A stretch of DNA of 21,938 nucleotides from Pseudomonadota bacterium (GCA_963205525.1 CAUJJP010000119.1:1-21938); one strand, 5' to 3'; positions 9,732 through 17,476 are shown, counted from the first letter of the stretch. Notes: generated by a model from the sequence alone, not told the origin. Made by a program: numbers and translations.

Positions 9732-11050
9732 CCCCCGGCCACCTGCTGCGCTCGCTGCGCGGACGCCTGTTCGCCTTCCTGCTCGCGCTCGCGGCGGCCA
9801 CCGCGCTCGCGGTGGGCGGCGCCACCTACTACAGCGTGCACGCCGAGGCCGACGCCCTGTTCGACTACCACCTGCGGCAGATGGCGCTGTCGCTGCGCGA
9901 CCAGGGACAGATCGGCGACGAGGAGCGCGCGGCGCTGAGCAACCCCGAGTTCGACTATGTGGTCCAGGTCTGGTCGGTGCAGGGCGTGACGCTGTACACC
10001 AGCCGCCGCCCGGGCACGGCGCCGGCCCTGCCGCCGCGCGCCGTGCTCGGCTACAGCGAGCTGCGCCTGGGCGGCGAGGACTGGCGCGTGTTCGCCGCCG
10101 CCACCCCGGCGCGCGTGGTCCAGGTCGCGCAGCCGCTGGCGGTGCGGCGCCGGCTCGCCACCGCCGCGGCGCTGCGCAGCGTGCTGCCGGTGGCGGGGGC
10201 GGCGCCGGTGGTGGCGCTCGGCCTGTGGTGGATCATCGGCCTGTCGCTGGCGCCACTGCGCCGCGTCACCCAGGCTGCAGGTGCGCGCGGCGTCGACAGC
10301 CTGCAGGCCCTGCCCGGTGCCGACCTGCCGCAAGAGCTGCAGCCGCTGGTGACCGCCTTCAACGCCCTGCTGCAGCGGCTGGCGCAGGCCTTCGACGCCC
10401 AGCGCGCCTTCGTCGCCGATGCCGCACACGAGCTGCGCACCCCGCTCACCGCGATCAAGCTGCAGATCGGCCTCCTGCAAGGCACGCCGGCGGGGCCCGA
10501 GCTGGACGCCGCGGTGGCGCGGCTGCGCAGCGGGGTCGACCGCGCGGCCCACCTGGTCGAGCAGCTGCTGGCGCTGGCGCGCAGCGAGCCCGGCGCCGCA
10601 CCGGCTCTGGCGGACGTGGACCTGGCCGAGATCGCGCGCCTGGCGCTGGCCGACGCGCAGCCGCTGGCGCAGCGCCAGGGCGCCGTCCTCAGCCTGGACG
10701 CACCCGCCACGCTGCCCATGCAGGGCGACGCGCAGGCCTTGCGCAGCGCCTTGCGCAACCTGCTGGACAACGCCATCCAGCACGGCGGCCGGCGGGTGAC
10801 GCTGGCGCTCGGCGTGCAGGACGGACGCTGGTGGCTGCGCGTGGACGACGACGGCCCCGGCATCGCCCCGGCCGATCGCGCGCGCGTCACCGGCCGCTTC
10901 CAGCGCGGCGCCGCCGGCCTGCCGGGGCAGGGCGAAGGCAGCGGCCTCGGCCTGGCCATCGTGCAGGCGGTGGCGCAGCGCCACGGCGCCACCCTGGCGC
11001 TGAGCACCGCGCCGGGCGGCGGCCTGCGTGCCGAGCTGAGGACGACGTAA
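9728..11050 (+). CDS. Sensor histidine kinase (QseC-like), partner of the upstream regulator
   Basis: 440-aa inner-membrane kinase. Transmembrane helices lie at about 12-34 and 152-172, enclosing a periplasmic sensor of roughly 115 residues. A short HAMP-like segment (LSLAPLRRVTQA, 172-183) leads into the dimerisation domain with phospho-acceptor His234 in FVADAAHELRTPLTAIKLQ. The ATPase domain has the N box LRNLLDNAIQHGG (342-354), G1 box DDDGPGIAP (373-381) and G2 box GSGLGLAIVQAV (404-415). It should phosphorylate the OmpR-type regulator encoded 52 bp upstream. The sensor region gives no obvious ligand motif. The TAA stop is inside the left arm of the shared hairpin at 11047-11079. Confidence 0.94.
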   Translation: MTPGHLLRSLRGRLFAFLLALAAATALAVGGATYYSVHAEADALFDYHLRQMALSLRDQGQIGDEERAALSNPEFDYVVQVWSVQGVTLYTSRRPGTAPALPPRAVLGYSELRLGGEDWRVFAAATPARVVQVAQPLAVRRRLATAAALRSVLPVAGAAPVVALGLWWIIGLSLAPLRRVTQAAGARGVDSLQALPGADLPQELQPLVTAFNALLQRLAQAFDAQRAFVADAAHELRTPLTAIKLQIGLLQGTPAGPELDAAVARLRSGVDRAAHLVEQLLALARSEPGAAPALADVDLAEIARLALADAQPLAQRQGAVLSLDAPATLPMQGDAQALRSALRNLLDNAIQHGGRRVTLALGVQDGRWWLRVDDDGPGIAPADRARVTGRFQRGAAGLPGQGEGSGLGLAIVQAVAQRHGATLALSTAPGGGLRAELRTT

Positions 11051-11079
11051 GCATCCCCGGCTTGGCCGGGGATGCTTAC
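11047..11079. terminator. Bidirectional hairpin containing the stops of the kinase gene and dusC
   Basis: A perfect 15-bp inverted repeat, GTAAGCATCCCCGGC (11047-11061) and its complement (11065-11079), with a 3-nt TTG loop. The left arm contains the kinase stop TAA (11048-11050), and the right arm contains the dusC stop TAA read on the minus strand (11078-11076). No T tract follows on either side, so it is a non-canonical terminator or a stabilising 3' end hairpin for both convergent transcripts. Confidence 0.8.
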
Positions 11080-12143
11080 AGCGTGCTGCGCGGCGCCTGG
11101 CCGGCGGCAGCGCCAAGCAGGGCCTGCACGGTCTGCGGGTCGCTCACGGTGCGCAGGCGTTCGTACAAGTCCTGTGCCTGCGCGAAGCGTCGTCGCAGCA
11201 GGTTCAGCCACTGCTTGAGTCGGCCGGCGCGGTGGCGCGCCGCCACGCGTGCCGACACCGCCTGCCAGAAGCGGGGCAGTTCTGCCGCCACCGTCTCCCA
11301 GCCCGGGGCCAGCGCGCCGCGCAGCGCCAGCGCCAGGCCGGGGTCGGCCACCATGCCGCGGCCCAGCATGAGCGCCCGGCAGCCGCTTTCGGCCATGCAG
11401 CGCTGCGCGTCCTCCACGGTCCAGATCTCGCCGTTGGCGACCACCGGGATCGCCACCGCCTCGCGGATGCGCCCGATCTGCTCCCAGCGTGCCGGCGGTC
11501 GGTATCCGTCGAGCTTGGTGCGGCCGTGCACCACCAGTTCGCTCGCACCGGCGGCGGCGATCGCGCGGGCGTTGTCCAGCATGCGCGCGCTGTCGCGGTG
11601 CCCCAGGCGCATCTTGGCGCTCACCGCCAAGTGTGCCGGCACCGCCCGCCGCACCGCAGCCACGATCGCGTGCACCAGTTCCGGCTCGTCGAGCAGCACG
11701 GCGCCGCCGCGGTGGCGGTTCACCACCGGCGCCGGGCAGCCGAAGTTCAGGTCCACGCCGGCCGGTCCCAGCGTGGCCAGGCGTGCCGCGTTGTCGGCCA
11801 GGCAGGCCGGATCGGCGCCCAGCAGCTGGGCGCGCACCGGCACCCGGGCCGGCGTGCAGCCGCCCTGGTCGAGCTCCGGCACGATGCGCTTGAACACGCG
11901 CGCCGGCAGCAGCTGGTCGGTGACGCGGATGAACTCGGAGACGCACAGGTCGACGCCGCCGATGCGGGTCAGGGTGTCGCGCAGGGTGGCGTCGAGCAGG
12001 CCCTCCATCGGCGCCAGCAGCAGCCGCAGCGGGATCGGCGGGGCCAAAGACGGGACGCCAGGCGGGGCCCCAGGCGAGGCGCCAGGCAGGACGCCAGGCG
12101 GGGCGCAACACAGGGTGCCAGCGGCGGCCATGGGGGTGGACAT
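11076..12143 (-). CDS. dusC: tRNA-dihydrouridine synthase C
   Basis: 355-aa FMN-dependent enzyme that reduces a tRNA uridine; E. coli DusC acts on U16, and the same target is likely here. Collinear with E. coli DusC throughout: LRLLLAPMEGLLDATLRDTLT (39-59), CVSEFIRVTDQLLPARVFKRIVPEL (67-91), DLNFGCPAPVVNRHRGGAVLL (131-151) with the catalytic Cys136, ELVVHGRTKLDGY (near 188-200), IPVVANGEIWTVEDAQRCMAESGCRALMLGRGMVADP (near 213-250) and the DusC-type tail RLKQWLNLLRR. About 38 residues precede the family start and are partly made of a 12-bp repeat encoding PPGV, LPGA and SPGA. An in-frame TTG encoding Leu33 could be the true start; ATG 12143 and ATG 12131 are the alternatives, none with a clear Shine-Dalgarno. 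It is divergent from the aminopeptidase gene. Confidence 0.93.
   Translation of the reverse strand: MSTPMAAAGTLCCAPPGVLPGASPGAPPGVPSLAPPIPLRLLLAPMEGLLDATLRDTLTRIGGVDLCVSEFIRVTDQLLPARVFKRIVPELDQGGCTPARVPVRAQLLGADPACLADNAARLATLGPAGVDLNFGCPAPVVNRHRGGAVLLDEPELVHAIVAAVRRAVPAHLAVSAKMRLGHRDSARMLDNARAIAAAGASELVVHGRTKLDGYRPPARWEQIGRIREAVAIPVVANGEIWTVEDAQRCMAESGCRALMLGRGMVADPGLALALRGALAPGWETVAAELPRFWQAVSARVAARHRAGRLKQWLNLLRRRFAQAQDLYERLRTVSDPQTVQALLGAAAGQAPRSTL
12058..12105. repeat. 12-bp tandem repeat in the dusC N-terminal extension (4 copies)
   Basis: Four units of the form CCAGGCGGGGCG begin at 12058, 12070, 12082 and 12094, with one to three changes. On the minus strand they encode a Pro-Gly tetrapeptide series (PPGV, LPGA, SPGA, PPGV) ahead of the conserved DusC core. 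Confidence 0.88.
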
Positions 12144-12166
12144 GCGGGGATTGTCTGGCGCGCCGC

Positions 12167-12172
12167 TAGCAT
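12167..12172 (+). promoter_or_regulatory. Possible -10 element for the M17 aminopeptidase gene
   Basis: TAGCAT followed by CGCGCC, 30 bp before the ATG. It is the only AT-richer hexamer in the 59-bp divergent gap. No good -35 at 16-18 bp spacing is visible. Confidence 0.3.
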
Positions 12173-12202
12173 CGCGCCTTTCTCCTCCGATTCCAGCCAG
12201 CC

Positions 12203-13582
12203 ATGACTGTTCAGCTTCGCAAGCCCGGCTCGCGCGCGGTGCCCATCCACCTCGTCGACCGCGCCGCCTTTGCCACCCACCTGCGCACCGCGCCCGCGGC
12301 CACCCAGCGCTGGCTGCAGGCCAACGGCTTCAACGGCGAACCCGAGCGCCAGCTCGTGGTCCCGGATGCCGAAGGCGGGGTGAAGGAAGTCTGGGCCGGG
12401 ATCGCGGCACTCGATTCGCCCTGGGCGCTGGCGGCGCTGCCGACCGCCCTGCCGCCGGGCAACTACCGGCTCGCCGACGACGGGCTGGAGATCGCCGCCG
12501 ATCTCGCGGCCCTGTCCTGGGAGCTCGGTGGCTACCGCTTCGACGCCTACAAGGCCGCGCCCCGGGCGTTGGCCATGCTGCAGCTGGCACCCAGCCTGGC
12601 GGCCGAGCGCGGACTGATGCTGGCCACCGCCATCGCCTCGGTGCGCGATCTGGTGAACACGCCGGCCGAGCACATGGGGCCGGCCGAGCTGGCCGAGGCG
12701 GTGCGCCTGGTGGCCAGGCAGCACGGCGCCAAGCTCAAGCTGGTGGTCGGCGACGCCTTGCTCAAGGCCGGTTTCCCGGCCATACACGCGGTGGGCCGCG
12801 CCGCCGACGCGGCGCGTGCGCCGCGCCTGATCGAGCTGAGCTGGGGCAACCCCAAGCATCCGCTGCTGTCGCTGGTGGGCAAGGGGGTCTGCTTCGACAC
12901 CGGCGGACTGGACCTCAAGAGCGCCGAAGGCATGCGGCTCATGAAGAAGGACATGGGCGGGGCGGCGAACGCGCTCGGCCTGGCGCAGATGGTGATGACG
13001 CTCAAGCTGCCGGTGCGCCTGCAGCTGTTGATCCCGGCGGTGGAGAACGCGGTGGCGGGCAACGCCTACCGGCCGGGCGACGTGCTGCGCACGCGCAGCG
13101 GGCTGCACATCGAGATCGGCAACACCGATGCCGAGGGACGCGTCATCCTGTGCGATGCGCTGGCCTACGCCGCGGAGTCCAAGCCGGCGCTGCTGATCGA
13201 CCTTGCCACCCTCACCGGCGCCGCGCGCACCGCCCTCGGCCCGGCCTTGCCGGCGCTGTTCTGCCGCGACACGGCGCTCGCCCGCGAGCTGGTCGACGCC
13301 GGCCTGGCGCTGCAGGACCCGCTGTGGCACATGCCGTTGTGGAACGACTACCACGCCGGCATCGAGAGCGGCGTCGCCGACATCGTCAACACCGGCCGCA
13401 ACGCGATGGGCGGCGCGATCAGCGCCGCCTTGTTCCTCGCCGATTTCGTGCCCGCGCAACAGCCCTGGCTGCACATCGACCTGTTCGCCTGGAACGACCA
13501 GTCGCGCCCGGGCCGACCGCTGGGCGGCGAGGCACAGACCCTGCGTACCCTGCTCGCGCACCTGGAAGCGCGCTTCGGCTGA
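12203..13582 (+). CDS. Leucyl aminopeptidase family protein (M17)
   Basis: 459-aa cytosolic metallo-aminopeptidase, PepA/PepB-type. The catalytic domain starts near residue 130 (RGLMLATAIASVRDLVNTPAEHMGPAEL). Expected di-metal ligands and catalytic residues are present: K227 and D232 in VGKGVCFDTGGLDLKS, K239 in the same block, D250 in RLMKKDMGGAAN, and D309, E311 and R313 in NTDAEGRVIL, the M17 signature. The loop around ATLTGAARTALGPALPALF and the C-terminal VNTGRNAMGGAISAALFLADFV are also typical. The N-terminal domain (1-125) is divergent, as usual. Role: release of N-terminal residues during peptide turnover. It is transcribed away from dusC; the 59-bp gap contains TAGCAT (12167-12172) as a possible -10. 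TCTCCTCCG upstream is not a Shine-Dalgarno. Confidence 0.93.
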   Translation: MTVQLRKPGSRAVPIHLVDRAAFATHLRTAPAATQRWLQANGFNGEPERQLVVPDAEGGVKEVWAGIAALDSPWALAALPTALPPGNYRLADDGLEIAADLAALSWELGGYRFDAYKAAPRALAMLQLAPSLAAERGLMLATAIASVRDLVNTPAEHMGPAELAEAVRLVARQHGAKLKLVVGDALLKAGFPAIHAVGRAADAARAPRLIELSWGNPKHPLLSLVGKGVCFDTGGLDLKSAEGMRLMKKDMGGAANALGLAQMVMTLKLPVRLQLLIPAVENAVAGNAYRPGDVLRTRSGLHIEIGNTDAEGRVILCDALAYAAESKPALLIDLATLTGAARTALGPALPALFCRDTALARELVDAGLALQDPLWHMPLWNDYHAGIESGVADIVNTGRNAMGGAISAALFLADFVPAQQPWLHIDLFAWNDQSRPGRPLGGEAQTLRTLLAHLEARFG

Positions 13583-13586
13583 AGTC

Positions 13587-13606
13587 GGCCACTAACGGCC
13601 ACTAAC
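13587..13606. repeat. Direct duplication of a 10-bp unit before paaG
   Basis: GGCCACTAAC occurs twice head to tail (13587-13596, 13597-13606), starting 4 bp after the aminopeptidase stop. The second copy contributes to TAACAT (13603-13608), a possible -10 element for paaG. Confidence 0.75.
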
Positions 13607-13637
13607 ATGGCGGCTGTTTCGCTGCGGGAGCTTGTCG

Positions 13638-14432
13638 ATGTCTGAACCCACCCTCCTCGTCGCCAGCCAGGGGCCGGTGCGTGTGATCACGCTGAACCGG
13701 CCGGCGGCGCTGAACAGCTTCACCGCCGAGATGCATGCGCTGCTGATGCCGGCGCTGGAGGACGCGGCGGCCGACACGCAGGTGCGCGCCGTCGTCATCA
13801 CCGGCGCCGGGCGCGGCTTCTGCGCCGGGCAGGACCTCAACGACCCGGCGATGGCGGGCGCCGATGGTGCGCCGCCGGACGTCGGGGCGGTGATCGAGCG
13901 CAACTACCTGCCGCTGGCGCTGCGCCTGTACCGCATGCCGGTGCCGGTGATCGCGGCGGTGAACGGGGTGGCGGCGGGTGCCGGGGCCAATTTCGCGCTG
14001 CTGGCCGATTTCGTGCTTGCGGCGCGCAGCGCCAGCTTCATCCAGGCCTTCTCCAAGATCGGCCTCGTGCCCGACTGCGGCGGCACCTGGCTGCTGCCGC
14101 GCCTGCTCGGCCGCGCGCGCGCCCTGGGCCTGGCGATGACGGGCGACAAGCTCACGGCACAGCAGGCGCAGGACATCGGCCTGATCTGGCGCTGCGTGGA
14201 CGACGGCGCGTTGATGGACGAGGCGATGGCACTCGCCAACCGGCTCGCGGCGCTGCCGGTGCACGCGATCGCGCGCACGCGCCAGGCGATCGACGCCGCG
14301 GGCGATATGCCGCTGCAGGACGCGCTGGCGCTGGAGGCCCAGGTGCAGCGCGAACTCGGGCGCAAGCACGATTTCGCCGAGGGCGTGGCCGCCTTCCTGG
14401 AAAAGCGCGCGCCGCGCTTCAGCGACCGCTGA
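13638..14432 (+). CDS. paaG: Enoyl-CoA hydratase/isomerase, PaaG type
   Basis: 264-aa crotonase-family protein, close to the 262 aa of E. coli PaaG, which isomerises 2-(1,2-epoxy-1,2-dihydrophenyl)acetyl-CoA to the oxepin in phenylacetate catabolism. The oxyanion-hole motifs are GRGFCAGQDLNDP (58-70) and AAVNGVAAGAGANFALLADFVLAARSASFIQAFSKIGLVPDCGGTWLLPRLLG (106-158); the conserved acid is D146 in GLVPDCGGT, the PaaG pattern. RALGLAMTGDKLTAQQAQDIGLIWRCVDD continues the similarity. ATG 13638 is chosen over the in-frame TTG at 13632 because GGGAG (13626-13630) is spaced 7 nt from it. No other paa gene is in the window, so it could instead serve another acyl-CoA pathway. It follows the aminopeptidase by 55 bp, with its own possible -10. 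Confidence 0.88.
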   Translation: MSEPTLLVASQGPVRVITLNRPAALNSFTAEMHALLMPALEDAAADTQVRAVVITGAGRGFCAGQDLNDPAMAGADGAPPDVGAVIERNYLPLALRLYRMPVPVIAAVNGVAAGAGANFALLADFVLAARSASFIQAFSKIGLVPDCGGTWLLPRLLGRARALGLAMTGDKLTAQQAQDIGLIWRCVDDGALMDEAMALANRLAALPVHAIARTRQAIDAAGDMPLQDALALEAQVQRELGRKHDFAEGVAAFLEKRAPRFSDR

Positions 14433-14437
14433 AAGCG

Positions 14438-14457
14438 GCCGAGCCCGCCGGCTCGGT
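14438..14457 (+). terminator. Hairpin just after paaG
   Basis: CCGAGCC (14439-14445) and GGCTCGG (14450-14456) pair around CGCC, with a flanking G-T wobble. It begins 6 bp after the paaG stop, a good terminator position, but no T tract follows. The 179-bp convergent gap (14433-14611) holds no gene that I can see. Confidence 0.5.
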
Positions 14458-14587
14458 GGTCCCTGTGCACGGCCCCGAACCGGGGATCCGGCACGCTTGC
14501 ACCGCCCACCTTGCCGAGGACCGCGCGGCTTGCGTGCACCTCGCGCGGGTCGCCCCGCTCGTGTCGGCTGCGCCGGGATCCGCGCAT

Positions 14588-14601
14588 GGCGGTCGACCGC
14601 C
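14588..14601. other. 14-bp palindrome downstream of the prolyl oligopeptidase stop
   Basis: GGCGGTCGACCGCC is a perfect palindrome lying 10 bp beyond the minus-strand stop (14614-14612). It has no loop and no T tract, so it is a weak terminator candidate or a protein-binding site. Function unknown. Confidence 0.35.
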
Positions 14602-14611
14602 CGATCCAGGC

Positions 14612-16756
14612 TCAGCCCGCGCGCAGGACCCGCCACAGGAAGCTGTATTCCAGGGCCGCCATGTCGGCACGCTGGGCGTTGTCGGCGGCGCCGCCGTGGC
14701 CGCCCTCGATGTTCTCGTAGTAGCTCGGCGCGTAGCCCAGCTCCATCATGCGGGCGGCCATCTTGCGCGCATGTCCGGGGTGGACGCGGTCGTCGCGGGT
14801 GCTGGTGATGAAGAGCACGGCCGGCATCTTCTGCCCCGGCCTGAGGTTCTGGTAGGGGCTGTAGGCCTTGATCGCCGCCCAGTCGGCGGCGTCCTCGGGG
14901 TTGCCGTACTCGGCCATCCAGGAGGCACCCGCAAGCAGCAGGTGGTAGCGCTTCATGTCCAGCAAGGGCACCTGGCAGACGACGGCGCCGAACAGTTCCG
15001 GGCGCTGCACCATCACCGCGCCGACGAGCAGCCCGCCGTTGCTGCCGCCCTCGATGCCCAGCCGCTGCGGCCGCGTGACGCGGGTCGTCACCAGGTCCTC
15101 GGCGACGGCGATGAAGTCGTCGTAGCTGCGCTGCTTGTCGCGCTTGACGGCGGCCTGGTGCCAGGCGGGGCCGAACTCGCCGCCGCCGCGGATGTTGGCG
15201 AGCACGAAGACGCCGCCGCGCGCCAGCCAGGCGCTGCCGACGGAACCCGAGTAGAAGGGCTGCATCGAGACCTCGAAGCCGCCGTAGCCGTAGAGCAGGG
15301 TCGGGTTGCCGCCGTCGGCCTTGGCGCCGCGCGGCCAGACCACGAAGTAGGGCACGCGGGTGCCGTCGCGGCTGCTGGCAAAGCGCTGCTCGACGCGCAT
15401 GCCCTGGGCGTCGAAGTGGCGCGGGCGAGCCTTGAGCGTCTGCGGTGCGCTGCCGTCGCTGCTCGCCAGCAGCAGTGAATCGGGGGTCAGGAAGTCGGTG
15501 TAGCTGACGAGCATCTGCTCGGCCAGCGGGTCGGCGCGCAGCAGCGGGTCGTGCAGCGCCTGCACCTCCAGGGTGCCCGGGTGCGGCGCCTGCAGCGCGC
15601 GGCGCGTCCACGGGCCGGATGCGGGATTCGACACCGGCGGCGTGCACAGCTCGATGCGGCTGGCCACCTGGTCCAGCAGGGTCAGCACCAGGGTCGAGGC
15701 GGTCGTCGTGAAGCCGGCCAGCGAGGTGCTGGCGCTGGGTGTGAAGATCGCTTGCCAGCGCGCGTCGCCACCGCCGATGTAGGCCTGGGCGTCGCCGGCG
15801 AGCAGGCTGCCGCGCGGCCAGCGCTGGCCGCCGGCTTCCCAGTCGCTGCGCAGTTCCAGCAGCACATGGCCTTTCCAGAAGCTCAGGCTGGCGTCCTCGG
15901 GCTTGGCCAGCGGCAGCCAGCGCTCGCCCTGCAGCAGGAACTGCGCGCTGCGGTAGAAGTCGATGCTGCGCGTGAGCACGGTGCGCGGCCAGCCGGGTTC
16001 GCGGTCGACGCTGACCCAGACCCCGACGTCGGCCGCCTCGCCCTCGAACACGGTCTGTGCGCTGGCCAGCGGCTGGCCGCGTCGCCAGCGCTTGAGCACA
16101 CGCGGATAGCCGGCGTCGGTGAGGCTGCCGGGGCCGAAGTCGGTGCCGACGTAGATCGTGTCCGCGTCCAGCCATTCGACGCTGCTCTTGGCCGGCGGCA
16201 GCTGAAAGCCGTCGGCCACGAAGCGCCGCTCCTGGAGGTCGAACTCGCGCAGCACATGGGCGTCCGAGCCGCCGTCGGAGAGCTCGATCAGCGCCCGCCG
16301 GTAGTCGGGCCCGAGCACGCTGGCGCCGGACCAGACCCAGCTGCGGCCTTCGCTGCGGCCCAGCGCGTCGAGGTCGAGCAGGGTCTGCCAGGCCGGCTCG
16401 GGGCGCCGGAACTCGTCCAGCGTGGTGCGCCGCCACAGGCCGCGCGGCTGGCCCTCGTCCTGCCAGAGGTTGTAGAGCCAGTCGCCGCGCCGGCTGACGG
16501 CCGGGATCTTCTCCTTCGAGTCCAGGATGGCGCGGATGCCGTCGCGCGTGGCGGCAAAGCCGGGCTCGGCCTCCAGCACCCGGCGCGTGGCGGTGTTGCG
16601 CTCGCGCACCCAGGCCAGGGCACGGTCGCCGTCCACGTCTTCGAGCCAGAGGTAGGGGTCGGGGGTGTCGGTCATGGCGAGCGATGGCAGGCTGGGAAGG
16701 GCAAGGCTGCAGGCGACGCTGCCGCCGCCGATGAGGAGCTGGCGGCGCCGGGTCAT
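14612..16756 (-). CDS. Exported prolyl oligopeptidase family serine peptidase (S9)
   Basis: 714-aa peptidase. The N-terminus MTRRRQLLIGGGSVACSLALPSLPSLA is a signal peptide with a twin-arginine-like start (TRRRQLL), suggesting periplasmic export. The mature part begins DPYLWLEDVDGDRALAWV (33-50), typical of prolyl oligopeptidase. A beta-propeller domain fills about 85-440, and the alpha/beta-hydrolase domain follows. The triad is Ser572 in GIEGGSNGGLLVGAVM, Asp655/656 in TSTRDDRVHPGHA and His687 in IEGGHGG. LLYGYGGFEVSMQPFYS (487-503) and NIRGGGEFGPAWHQA (521-535) are family signatures. It should cleave short peptides after Pro or related residues. ATG 16756 is chosen because it gives the signal peptide and overlaps the yaeQ stop as ATGA; a longer open frame upstream is only the shadow of yaeQ. 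Confidence 0.93.
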   Translation of the reverse strand: MTRRRQLLIGGGSVACSLALPSLPSLAMTDTPDPYLWLEDVDGDRALAWVRERNTATRRVLEAEPGFAATRDGIRAILDSKEKIPAVSRRGDWLYNLWQDEGQPRGLWRRTTLDEFRRPEPAWQTLLDLDALGRSEGRSWVWSGASVLGPDYRRALIELSDGGSDAHVLREFDLQERRFVADGFQLPPAKSSVEWLDADTIYVGTDFGPGSLTDAGYPRVLKRWRRGQPLASAQTVFEGEAADVGVWVSVDREPGWPRTVLTRSIDFYRSAQFLLQGERWLPLAKPEDASLSFWKGHVLLELRSDWEAGGQRWPRGSLLAGDAQAYIGGGDARWQAIFTPSASTSLAGFTTTASTLVLTLLDQVASRIELCTPPVSNPASGPWTRRALQAPHPGTLEVQALHDPLLRADPLAEQMLVSYTDFLTPDSLLLASSDGSAPQTLKARPRHFDAQGMRVEQRFASSRDGTRVPYFVVWPRGAKADGGNPTLLYGYGGFEVSMQPFYSGSVGSAWLARGGVFVLANIRGGGEFGPAWHQAAVKRDKQRSYDDFIAVAEDLVTTRVTRPQRLGIEGGSNGGLLVGAVMVQRPELFGAVVCQVPLLDMKRYHLLLAGASWMAEYGNPEDAADWAAIKAYSPYQNLRPGQKMPAVLFITSTRDDRVHPGHARKMAARMMELGYAPSYYENIEGGHGGAADNAQRADMAALEYSFLWRVLRAG

Positions 16757-17310
16757 GGGGCGGGGTGCAGTCGCTGCGGGTGGATCTCGACCATCTGCTC
16801 GCCGCCCACGACCAGGATCTGGCCTTCCTGGACGTTGACCTGCAGCGACATTGAACGCTGCGCCAGCGCCGCCAGCGCCTGCGTCTGCGCGGCCGGCAGC
16901 TGCCAGACCTGCAGCCGCTGCTGGCGCGCCATGCGCCCGGCCAGGCCCTGCCACCAGATCGGGGTGGAGGCGGCGTAGGCGTAGACGCTGACCTGGCCGG
17001 CGCGGCCGCAGGCGCGCTGCAGGCGGCGCTCGTCGGGCTGGCCGACCTCGATCCAGTGGCGCAGCGAGCCGTCCAGCGCGTGGCGCCAGAGGTCGGGGTC
17101 GTCGGCATCGGACAGCCCGCGCGCAAAGGCGAGCGCACCGTCGCTGTCGTCGGCCGGCACGCACAGCGCGAAGGCCAGTAGGCGCACCATCAGCCGCTCC
17201 TCGGTCTCCGAGGGGTGCAGGGCCAGCGTCAGGCCGTGGTCGGCGTACAGGCCGCGGTCGATGTCGGCGATCGACAGCGTGACCTTGTAGATGGTGGATT
17301 TGAGGGCCAC
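16753..17310 (-). CDS. yaeQ: YaeQ family protein
   Basis: 185-aa protein collinear with E. coli YaeQ (181 aa): VALKSTIYKVTLSIADIDRGLYADHGLTLALHPSETEERLMVRLLAFAL at the start, then LSDADDPDLWRHALDGSLRHWIEVGQPDERRLQRACGRAGQVSVYAYAAS and IWWQGLAGRMARQQRLQVWQL, ending with MSLQVNVQEGQILVVGGEQMVEIHP. YaeQ has a fold related to the PD-(D/E)XK nuclease superfamily (HPSETEERLMVRLLA and the Glu/Asp positions fit), but its cellular role is not established. A GTG start at 17310 is chosen because it aligns with the E. coli MALK start; no Shine-Dalgarno is obvious. Its TGA overlaps the ATG of the downstream S9 peptidase (ATGA), so the two are probably translated together. Confidence 0.93.
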   Translation of the reverse strand: MALKSTIYKVTLSIADIDRGLYADHGLTLALHPSETEERLMVRLLAFALCVPADDSDGALAFARGLSDADDPDLWRHALDGSLRHWIEVGQPDERRLQRACGRAGQVSVYAYAASTPIWWQGLAGRMARQQRLQVWQLPAAQTQALAALAQRSMSLQVNVQEGQILVVGGEQMVEIHPQRLHPAP

Positions 17311-17377
17311 GAGAGGGTAGGTGGGTAGCGGCGGGCGGGCTGCACTGTGCCACAGCGGCGCCGCAGGGCGATCCGAG

Positions 17378-17432
17378 GCGATGGCATCATCGCGGGCTGG
17401 TCCGGCCATCCGCCGGCCGCCCATGCCATCGC
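17378..17432. other. Inverted repeats in the yaeQ / coiled-coil gene divergent region
   Basis: GCGATGGCAT (17378-17387) recurs inverted as ATGCCATCGC (17423-17432), 35 bp apart. A tighter repeat, GCGATG-GCAT-CATCGC (17378-17393), shares its left half. Either could be an operator for the divergent pair or a leader hairpin of the plus-strand gene. Function unknown. Confidence 0.4.
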
Positions 17433-17476
17433 GGCCCACCCGGCCGCCCACTCCTGGAACCGACGAGGACTGCGTC

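Noticed and set aside
10225..13605. 1126-codon plus-strand frame across the kinase, dusC and aminopeptidase genes
   Set aside because: No recognisable motif and composition typical of a shadow frame; the known genes explain the DNA.
13607..13645. 12-codon frame MAAVSLRELVDV overlapping the paaG start
   Set aside because: No ribosome site of its own, and its ATG is part of the likely -10 TAACAT, so it may not be in the mRNA.
13602..17138. Very long minus-strand open frame across paaG, the S9 peptidase and yaeQ
   Set aside because: Low-complexity translation, crosses three well-supported genes in a wrong frame or strand; stop codons are rare at this GC content.
16757..17353. N-terminal extension of the S9 peptidase
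   Set aside because: It would overlap all of yaeQ in another frame and bury the signal peptide.
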